Positions 56,927 through 64,000 of a DNA stretch of 64,000 nucleotides are shown piece after piece; within the stretch, counting starts at the first letter, position 1; every line of letters starts with the position of its first letter. Below the pieces are notes generated by a model. That model saw only the letters and a list, made by a program, of their open reading frames with translations. It made no database searches and was not told the DNA's origin. The stretch lies in NCBI RefSeq assembly GCF_017355955.1, contig NZ_JAFFID010000001.1, positions 2,418,001-2,482,000 on the forward strand, read 5' to 3'. The translations under genes and the position numbers were made by a program. This DNA is from Sabulibacter ruber. Its GTDB lineage: Bacteria; Bacteroidota; Bacteroidia; Cytophagales; Hymenobacteraceae.

Positions 56927-58786
56927 ATGGCTAAAATAGCAATAAACTTAACCACGGCTTCCATCCAGCAGGAGGAAGTGATTGTGGGCATTGACCTGGG
57001 AACTACCAACAGCCTGGTGGCCTATATGCACCCGGAGGACCGCGTGCCCATCGCTATCAATGACCAGGGGCTGGGTACCATTGTTCCCTCGGTGGTGCAT
57101 TTCTCCAAAGAAGGCGAGGTGATTGTGGGCAACGCCGCCAGAGAATACCTGCTCACCGATCCGGCCAATACTATTTACTCAGTGAAGCGTCTGTTGGGGA
57201 AATCGTACCAGGATCTGGGCGAGCACAAAGATTTCTTCGGCTACAAGATCATTGACGATAACTCCGAGGGGCTGGTGAAGATACGGGTGCAGGACAAGTT
57301 CTACTCCCCTATTGAGCTTTCCGCCGAGATTCTGAAGGAACTTCGCGCCCGCGCCGAGCACGCCCTTAAGACTCCGGTGAACCGCGCTGTAATCACCGTA
57401 CCCGCTTACTTCAACGACTCTCAGCGCCAGGCCACCCGCGATGCCGGTAAACTGGCTGGGCTGGAAGTACTGCGCATCGTGAACGAACCGACGGCGGCAT
57501 CGCTGGCTTATGGCATCGGCTTGGACCAAAGCGAGGAGCGCACCATTGCCGTGTATGACCTGGGCGGTGGGACCTTTGATATTTCCATTCTGCGCATCCA
57601 CCAGGGCATCTTTGAAGTGCTGTCTACCAACGGTGACACCTACCTGGGCGGCGATGACCTGGACCGCGCCATCATTGATTACTGGAGCCACCAGAACCGG
57701 TTGTTAGCCGATCTGGCAGCCCAAGATCCTAATGCAGCCCAAGCCCTCCGCCTGAAAGCCGAGGAAGCCAAAAAGACGCTGAGCAGCGCGGAGAAATTTA
57801 AATCTGAGCTCAACGGCATCGAGCTGAAGCTGAACAAGCACACCTTTGAAACGCTCATTACGCCTATTGTGGACCGCACCATGGCGTCTTGCCAGATGGC
57901 TCTGAAAGATGCCGGTTTGCAGCCTGAGCAGATTGACACCGTGATTATGGTGGGTGGCTCTACCCGCGTGCCGTTGGTGTACCAGACCGTGAGCGATTTC
58001 TTCGGGAAGCCAGCCAACAACTCTCTGAACCCAGACGAGGTAGTAGCCTTGGGAGCTGCCATACAGGCCGATGTACTCGCCGGGAACCGCAAAGACATCC
58101 TTTTGTTGGACGTGACGCCGCTCACCTTGGGAATTGAAACTATGGGCGGCTTGATGGACCCCATCATCCCGCGCAACTCCAAGATCCCTACCAAAGCAGG
58201 GCGGCAGTACACCACTTCCGTGGACGGACAGGTGAACATGAAAATCTCGGTGTACCAGGGCGAGCGCGATCTGGTGAAAGAGAACCGTAAATTGGCGGAG
58301 TTCGATCTGAAAGGCATTCCGGCCATGCCCGCCGGTTTCCCAAAGGTAGACGTGAACTTCATCCTGAACGCTGATGGGATCCTGAAAGTGGAGGCCATTG
58401 AACTGCGCTCTGGCGTGCGCCAGGAAGTACAGGTGAAACCCCAGTACGGCCTCACCGATGAGCAAGTAGAACAGATGCTGATGGACTCCATCACCCACGC
58501 CCGCGAAGACGTATCGGCGCGCATGGTGATTGAGGCCCGTACCACCGCCGAGCAGATGATTTACCAGGTAGAGCGCTTCCTGGAGAAAAATGGCGAGCAC
58601 CTGACCCAGGAAGAAATTACGCTTACTCGTGAGAATGTGCAGCGTCTGAAAGACGTGTTGCCTTCCGGCGATAAAGACACTATCCTGAAAGCCGTGGATG
58701 TACTGGAAGAGCAAACCAGTCCGTTTGCCGAGCGCGTAATGCAGATTTCCATCAAGAAAGCCATGACCGGTAAGAAGATAGAATAA
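56927..58786 (+). CDS. hscA: Hsp70-type chaperone, HscA-like
   Basis: A 619-residue Hsp70. The ATPase part has VIVGIDLGTTNSLVAY (phosphate 1), YDLGGGTFDISIL (phosphate 2) and VGGSTRVPLV (adenosine). The substrate part follows from about residue 385. The short acidic tail of DnaK is absent, and the ~20-residue N-terminal extension with length near 615-620 fit HscA, which helps move Fe-S clusters from IscU. No other isc/hscB gene is visible, so it may serve as a second general Hsp70. A clean TTG/TACTTTTG promoter precedes it. Confidence 0.85.
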   Translation: MAKIAINLTTASIQQEEVIVGIDLGTTNSLVAYMHPEDRVPIAINDQGLGTIVPSVVHFSKEGEVIVGNAAREYLLTDPANTIYSVKRLLGKSYQDLGEHKDFFGYKIIDDNSEGLVKIRVQDKFYSPIELSAEILKELRARAEHALKTPVNRAVITVPAYFNDSQRQATRDAGKLAGLEVLRIVNEPTAASLAYGIGLDQSEERTIAVYDLGGGTFDISILRIHQGIFEVLSTNGDTYLGGDDLDRAIIDYWSHQNRLLADLAAQDPNAAQALRLKAEEAKKTLSSAEKFKSELNGIELKLNKHTFETLITPIVDRTMASCQMALKDAGLQPEQIDTVIMVGGSTRVPLVYQTVSDFFGKPANNSLNPDEVVALGAAIQADVLAGNRKDILLLDVTPLTLGIETMGGLMDPIIPRNSKIPTKAGRQYTTSVDGQVNMKISVYQGERDLVKENRKLAEFDLKGIPAMPAGFPKVDVNFILNADGILKVEAIELRSGVRQEVQVKPQYGLTDEQVEQMLMDSITHAREDVSARMVIEARTTAEQMIYQVERFLEKNGEHLTQEEITLTRENVQRLKDVLPSGDKDTILKAVDVLEEQTSPFAERVMQISIKKAMTGKKIE

Positions 58787-58788
58787 CT

Positions 58789-58825
58789 CGTTTTAGGCCT
58801 GTTTTGAAGAATTTAGCCTTAAAAT
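58789..58825. repeat. 3'-end palindrome family member
   Basis: CGTTTTAGGCCTG, TTTTGAAGAA, then TTTAGCCTTAAAA, 2 bases after the hscA stop. Confidence 0.6.
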
Positions 58826-58827
58826 GG

Positions 58828-58868
58828 AAAAAAGAGAGTGCCTGTTATTCAGGGGCTCTCTTTTTTTA
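58828..58868 (+). terminator. Terminator of hscA
   Basis: AAAAAAGAGAG...CTCTCTTTTTTT with CCTG/CAGG inside, followed by T. Confidence 0.75.
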
Positions 58869-58938
58869 TGAACGAGGCTTGATTGAATTGTTGATCAACT
58901 GATTGCAAGGATTGAAGTTAACCAATGAAACTGGGCCA

Positions 58939-58974
58939 AGTTTTAGGCCTACTTTCTGGAAAATAGGCTTAAAT
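58939..58974. repeat. 3'-end palindrome family member
   Basis: AGTTTTAGGCCTA and TAGGCTTAAAT around CTTTCTGGAAAA. It is not directly behind a stop, but lies in the same spacer as another member. Confidence 0.55.
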
Positions 58975-58985
58975 CCCCCCTTCTC

Positions 58986-59074
58986 TGTCATCTTGGAAAG
59001 ATCTTGGTGGCGAACGGTAGTAGCACTTTTTAAAAGCAGACTTGATTTTCCTCCAAGATCCTTTCAGGATGACA
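58986..59074. repeat. TGTCATCTTGG hairpin element, copy 2
   Basis: Second copy of the element at 13585-13674: the outer arms are kept, as is the word GGCGAACGG, but the inner right arm has changed. The rest of the 59075-59225 spacer is low-complexity GTAGAAAGTAG-like sequence. Confidence 0.85.
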
Positions 59075-59225
59075 TAAATGAATTAATTATCAGAGAATAG
59101 AATGTAGGCAACAAGTTGCGGGAAGGTAGAAAGTAGCAGTTAGAAGTAACAGGAATGTAGAACGGATAGTAGGCAGACAAACAGTTCCTAGGTAAAACAT
59201 AACTCTGATAGCAGTATTAGAAGTC

Positions 59226-59273
59226 ATAAAAGCAGAACGCGCGGCTCAAATGGGCCGCGCGTTCTGCTTTTAT
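59226..59273. terminator. Strong bidirectional terminator
   Basis: 20-base perfect arms (ATAAAAGCAGAACGCGCGGC and its inverse) with an 8-base loop, 12 bases downstream of the FtsB-like stop on the minus strand. Confidence 0.9.
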
Positions 59274-59285
59274 GAGGTATATAAA

Positions 59286-59591
59286 TTACTTCTCTTCTTC
59301 GTCTTTTTCCACAATGAGGTACAGTTCCTCGGTGGGTTTCTTCATGAGGTACTTTTCCCGGGCGAATTTCTCTAGTAGTTCTGGGTTACTCATCAGCTCT
59401 TTCCGGTCTTTCTGCACCTCGGCAATTTTCTCCAGGTAATAATCGCGCTCATCTTCCAGTTCGGCCAACTTTCGGCTGGTCTGGAACTGCGTCACGAAGT
59501 CGTTGGAGTCAAAGAAGAACATCCAGGCCAGAAAGGCTACACCCGTCAGGAAGTAGAAATTGCGGAAGAATTTTGGTACGCGTGCTAACAT
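59286..59591 (-). CDS. Septum formation initiator (FtsB/DivIC) family protein
   Basis: A 101-residue protein with one membrane segment (about residues 13-28, FLTGVAFLAWMFFFDS), then a coiled coil (QTSRKLAELEDERDYYLEKIAEVQKDRKEL) and the EKFAREKYLMKKPTEELYLIV segment typical of DivIC/FtsB. It takes part in the divisome with FtsL and FtsQ. It follows eno on the same strand, 184 bases away. Confidence 0.9.
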   Translation of the reverse strand: MLARVPKFFRNFYFLTGVAFLAWMFFFDSNDFVTQFQTSRKLAELEDERDYYLEKIAEVQKDRKELMSNPELLEKFAREKYLMKKPTEELYLIVEKDEEEK

Positions 59592-59774
59592 AAGAAAAAA
59601 GAAAATGGCGACAAGCTCGCGCTTGCCGCCATGAATTTACAAAGATTCTGGGAGCTAATCTTCACCTGAAGGCTAACTATTCTCCTGATTCCGTATTTAC
59701 CCTGATTTCAGAAAAACAAGTGCGAAACAGAAGTCCTTTAGTAAGCCTTAGCTAAAGCAACCAGAATCTGAGAA

Positions 59775-61067
<1,293 letters not shown>

Positions 61068-62180
61068 TTAAGAATTCTTTTCTTTTTCCAGCATTTCCAC
61101 GAACAGATCGAACAGGTACTCTGAATCGTGTGGTCCTGGAGAAGACTCTGGGTGGTACTGTACAGAGAAGGCAGGCTTGTTCTTGATTCTGATGCCTTCC
61201 ACCGTGTTATCGTTCAGATTGATGTGAGTAACCTCCACGTTAGGGTTGTTCTTCACTGCCTCCGCGTCTACCGCAAAGCCGTGGTTCTGAGAGGTAATCT
61301 CGCTACGGCCTGTAATCAGATTCTTTACGGGATGGTTCAGCCCGCGGTGGCCATTGTGCATTTTGTAAGTAGGTATACCGTTGGCCTGCGCCAGGATCTG
61401 GTGTCCCATGCAAATCCCGAACATAGGTTTCTCCACCTTCAAGATTTCCTCTACACTTCTAACCGCTTCCGTTGTTACCGCAGGGTCACCTGGCCCATTG
61501 GAGATGAAGTAACCATCTGGTCCCCATTCCTCCATTTCTTCAAAGGTAGTTCCGTAAGGGAAAACCCGGCACTCACATCCTCTGAGAGTAAGGTTATTTA
61601 AAATGTTGCGCTTCACACCAAGATCAAGTACCGCTACTTTGAACCTGGGAGTGGCTACCGGTATGTCATACTGCTCAGGCGTAGTCACTTTAGAAGAAAG
61701 CTCTAACCCCGACATAGAAGGAACATCGGCCAGTTTGGTTTTAAGTGCTTCCACATCGGTGGTTTCAGAGGAGATAATGGCGTTCATAACCCCTTTGTCA
61801 CGCACGTATCTTACCAGCTCGCGGGTGTCCACTTCACAGATACCCACAACCCCAGCTTTCTCAAAGTACTCCTGTAAAGATCCTTCAGCTGTTTTGCGGG
61901 AAAAATGATGCGAAAACTCCTTACACACCAATCCTTTGATCTGGATATTGCCAGATTCTACTTCTTGCGGTTGTACTCCGTAGTTTCCTACGTGAGAAAC
62001 GGTGGTAATCACAATCTGACCATAATAGGAAGGATCAGTGAAGATCTCCTGATACCCAGTCATGCCTGTGTTAAAGCATACCTCGCCGCCGGTAGTTCCT
62101 ATTTTCCCAAGGCTTTTCCCCCGGAACACAGTGCCGTCTTCCAGCACTAATACTGCATCAGTTGTTGTATGAAGCTTCAT
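61068..62180 (-). CDS. carA: Carbamoyl-phosphate synthase small subunit
   Basis: A 370-residue glutamine amidotransferase subunit with catalytic Cys in FGICMGHQ and His and Glu in QYHPESSPGPHDS. The N-terminal domain with ALVLEDGTVFRGKSLG-like sequence and GMTGYQEIFTDPSYYGQIVI is standard. It supplies ammonia from glutamine to CarB for arginine and pyrimidines. carB is not in the window. A TATTTTTG box lies 19 bases before the ATG. eno follows closely. Confidence 0.97.
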   Translation of the reverse strand: MKLHTTTDAVLVLEDGTVFRGKSLGKIGTTGGEVCFNTGMTGYQEIFTDPSYYGQIVITTVSHVGNYGVQPQEVESGNIQIKGLVCKEFSHHFSRKTAEGSLQEYFEKAGVVGICEVDTRELVRYVRDKGVMNAIISSETTDVEALKTKLADVPSMSGLELSSKVTTPEQYDIPVATPRFKVAVLDLGVKRNILNNLTLRGCECRVFPYGTTFEEMEEWGPDGYFISNGPGDPAVTTEAVRSVEEILKVEKPMFGICMGHQILAQANGIPTYKMHNGHRGLNHPVKNLITGRSEITSQNHGFAVDAEAVKNNPNVEVTHINLNDNTVEGIRIKNKPAFSVQYHPESSPGPHDSEYLFDLFVEMLEKEKNS

Positions 62181-62198
62181 TCTAAATTAATAATGGGA

Positions 62199-62206
62199 CA
62201 AAAATA
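62199..62206 (-). promoter_or_regulatory. Promoter -7 box of carA
   Basis: TATTTTTG on the minus strand, 19 bases before the carA ATG, just behind the rplQ terminator. No -33 TTG at the usual spacing. Confidence 0.5.
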
Positions 62207-62239
62207 AAAAAGGGATACGAGTAATATCGTATCCCTTTT
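62207..62239. terminator. Terminator of the rpsD-rpoA-rplQ transcript
   Basis: AAAAGGGATACGA and TCGTATCCCTTTT arms with a short loop, 21 bases after the rplQ stop. Confidence 0.85.
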
Positions 62240-62259
62240 CAATAATTATTGCATGATGA

Positions 62260-62787
62260 TTATTCTGCAGCTGGAGTTTCAGTTGAATCAGCGGCTGGTG
62301 CATCACCTGTTGCCGGAGTTGCAGCATCAGTAGCAGTACCTTCAGCGCCATCTTTTTTCTTGCCAGAAGCACGACGACGAGTTCTGGTTTTGCCAGCTGC
62401 TGCTGTACCTTTTGAAGTTAGCATATCCTCGTTATAGTCAACTAACTCAATGATGCACATCTCAGCGTTGTCACCAAGACGAGTACCAGTCTTCAGAATA
62501 CGAGTGTATCCACCTGGACGGCCCGCAATCTTAGAAGCCACACCATCAAACAGCTCCTTAACAGACTCTTTGTTTTGCAGGTAAGCAAAAACAGTTCTGC
62601 GAGAGTGCGTAGTGTCAGACTTTGACTTAGTTAAAATAGGCTCTACATATTTGCGAAGTGCTTTAGCTTTGGCTACAGTAGTAGTTAAACGCTTATGTAG
62701 AATTAAAGAGGAAGCCATGTTAGAAAGCATAGCAGCACGGTGAGCAGCTGTTCTTCCTAAGTGGTTAATTTTTTTACCGTGTCTCAT
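62260..62787 (-). CDS. rplQ: 50S ribosomal protein L17
   Basis: A 175-residue protein. The first ~120 residues are L17 ([25 protein letters not shown], then [27 protein letters not shown]). The remaining ~50 residues are a low-complexity Lys/Arg then Ala/Thr/Pro/Glu-rich tail, usual in Bacteroidota. It lies 67 bases after rpoA. Confidence 0.98.
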   Translation of the reverse strand: MRHGKKINHLGRTAAHRAAMLSNMASSLILHKRLTTTVAKAKALRKYVEPILTKSKSDTTHSRRTVFAYLQNKESVKELFDGVASKIAGRPGGYTRILKTGTRLGDNAEMCIIELVDYNEDMLTSKGTAAAGKTRTRRRASGKKKDGAEGTATDAATPATGDAPAADSTETPAAE

Positions 62788-62854
62788 TATATTGAATTGT
62801 GCACGTGCATACCGTCGATCAACCTACCGGGATCGGGAATTATGCCGTAGATTA

Positions 62855-63844
62855 CTAATCTTCTTCTAACTTGTACTTGGAGATGTCCATCCCGAAGCTC
62901 AGTCCTTTCTCAGATACTAAGTTTTCTAACTCAGTCAACGATTTCTTACCGAAGTTCCGGAACTTCATCATATCAGAAAGATCCAATTGTACCAGGTCAC
63001 CTAAAGTTCTGATATCAGCTGCTTTCAAGCAGTTGTATGCGCGAACTGATAGGTCCATATCGTGCAAAGGAGTCTTCAGGACTTTTCTCATGTGCAGCAT
63101 TTCCTCGTCTACAGCTTCTTCCTCTTCAGGTTTCACTGTTTCAAAAGTCATGGTGTTGTCAGAGAAAAGCATGAAATGCTGTATCAAAATATTGGCAGCA
63201 CCTTTCAAAGCATCTTCAGGATGGATAGAACCATCTGTAGTGATCTCAAGCAGGAGACGCTCATAGTCAGTTTTCTGCTCCACACGCGTGTTCTCAACGC
63301 TATACTTCACATTTTTGATTGGAGTGAAAATAGCATCAATCGCGATCTGGCCAAAAACCTGATCTGCTGGTTTATTCTCTTCTGCTGGCACATAGCCACG
63401 GCCCTTCTGAATTGTCATTTCAATTTCAAAAGAAGCTTCTGGGTCTAAGTGGCAGATTACAAGCTCTGGATTAAGAACCTGGAAAGAGCCAGAGAATTTA
63501 TTGATGTCACCGGCAGTAAAGGTATCCTGCTTGCTGATGCTAACGGTGATTTTATCATCAACCAAGTCACCAATTTTCTTGAAGCGAACCATTTTCAGGT
63601 TCAGGATAATTTCAGAGACATCTTCAACCACACCTTCAATGGTAGAGAACTCATGGAGCACACCAGGAATACGGATGCTGGTGATGGCGTATCCCTCCAA
63701 TGAGGAGAGAAGGATTCTTCTCAGCGCATTCCCAATGGTAACACCATAGCCCTTTTCTAGCGGCTTAAATTCAAACTGCCCATTAAAGTCATCGGATTTC
63801 TCCATCACGACTTTTTCTGGCATTTGAAAGGCTAATATTGACAT
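62855..63844 (-). CDS. rpoA: RNA polymerase alpha subunit
   Basis: A 329-residue protein with the N-terminal assembly domain ([36 protein letters not shown]) and the C-terminal domain ([26 protein letters not shown], then [17 protein letters not shown]), which contacts UP elements and activators. It lies 37 bases after rpsD, in the alpha operon. Confidence 0.99.
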   Translation of the reverse strand: MSILAFQMPEKVVMEKSDDFNGQFEFKPLEKGYGVTIGNALRRILLSSLEGYAITSIRIPGVLHEFSTIEGVVEDVSEIILNLKMVRFKKIGDLVDDKITVSISKQDTFTAGDINKFSGSFQVLNPELVICHLDPEASFEIEMTIQKGRGYVPAEENKPADQVFGQIAIDAIFTPIKNVKYSVENTRVEQKTDYERLLLEITTDGSIHPEDALKGAANILIQHFMLFSDNTMTFETVKPEEEEAVDEEMLHMRKVLKTPLHDMDLSVRAYNCLKAADIRTLGDLVQLDLSDMMKFRNFGKKSLTELENLVSEKGLSFGMDISKYKLEED

Positions 63845-63881
63845 GATTGCTGGTTTAAGGTTGACACTTAAATAGAAGGTA

Positions 63882-64000
63882 TTACTTAGAGTAAAGCTCG
63901 ACGATCAGCTGCTCCTGGATCTTCTCAGGGATTTGATCACGCTGAGGATTGGAGATGAACTTACCAGCCAATTGGCCACCGTCCCACTCTAACCAAGTAA
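63882..64000 (-). CDS. rpsD: 30S ribosomal protein S4, C-terminal end (truncated by window end)
   Basis: The last 38 codons, in frame: ...[19 protein letters not shown], then [19 protein letters not shown] and a stop. This is the C-terminus of S4, as expected just upstream of rpoA in Bacteroidota. The rest of the gene lies past the window. Confidence 0.95.
   Translation of the reverse strand, partial: TWLEWDGGQLAGKFISNPQRDQIPEKIQEQLIVELYSK

Noticed and set aside
57704-58714. A 336-residue antisense frame within hscA
   Set aside because: Opposite to a well-supported Hsp70 gene and without any known motif.

Overview
The window is a piece of chromosome from a Bacteroidota bacterium. It is most likely of the order Cytophagales, in or near the Hymenobacteraceae (a Rufibacter- or Nibribacter-like genus is a guess). 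Three things suggest this: the rpsD-rpoA-rplQ-carA-eno gene order at the right end, the TAnnTTTG promoter boxes with few Shine-Dalgarno sites, and the mix of family types (DUF4832/DUF4874, GH109, fused NagB-PIG-L deaminase, SecA without a zinc tail, DUF5117-type metalloprotease, MuiA-like DUF4139 protein). Base composition is moderately GC-rich, except for a clearly AT-richer patch at about 47.8-49.4 kb. I found no rRNA, tRNA, CRISPR array, complete insertion sequence, integrase or phage gene.

Layout. 1-2.4 kb: the end of a PKD/carbohydrate-binding secreted protein and a DUF4874/DUF4832 protein. 2.6-9.0 kb: a leftward amino-sugar cluster (GH109-like oxidoreductase/glycosidase, CBM9-like protein, N-acetylhexosamine-kinase-like protein, sugar nucleotidyltransferase, NagB-PIG-L fusion), read from a long intergenic region with two operator-like palindromes, with a divergent SDR dehydrogenase. 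10-25.8 kb: housekeeping and stress genes, including a membrane MutS-like ATPase, RidA, an ECF sigma/membrane regulator/adhesin-like trio, hydrolases, an aldehyde dehydrogenase, HtrA, a small heat-shock protein and an M20 amidohydrolase. 26.5-31.1 kb: secA-deoC-SPOR with overlapping ends. 31.5-36.4 kb: a galactofuranose/cell-surface sugar set (GH1-RmlD fusion, glf, glycosyltransferase). 36.7-41.3 kb: acetyltransferase, glycosyltransferase 2, dapF, an RlmI-like methyltransferase and a Ppx/GppA protein. 42-46.6 kb: a TPR protein and a MuiA-like protein. 46.7-52.9 kb: an Ldh-type oxidoreductase, FkbM methyltransferase, an orphan protein, a CPBP protease and a large zinc metalloprotease. 53.4-56.5 kb: a TldD/TldE pair. 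56.9-64 kb: hscA, a FtsB/DivIC-like protein, eno, carA, rplQ, rpoA and the end of rpsD.

The most unusual content lies between the genes. At least six families of palindromic repeats fill the intergenic spaces, and several are nested inside one another or mirrored about a centre. A degenerate palindrome (roughly GTTTTAGGCCTGTTTTC, then its inverse) recurs at least fifteen times, nearly always just after a stop codon. A structured element of about 173 bases occurs twice in inverted orientation, each time just downstream of a gene on the same strand. Together with a second pair of inverted repeats, these two copies bracket the TPR gene. The two copies have equal length, but one has an in-frame stop and a frame shift relative to the other, so the element looks like a structured RNA or DNA element and not a protein gene.
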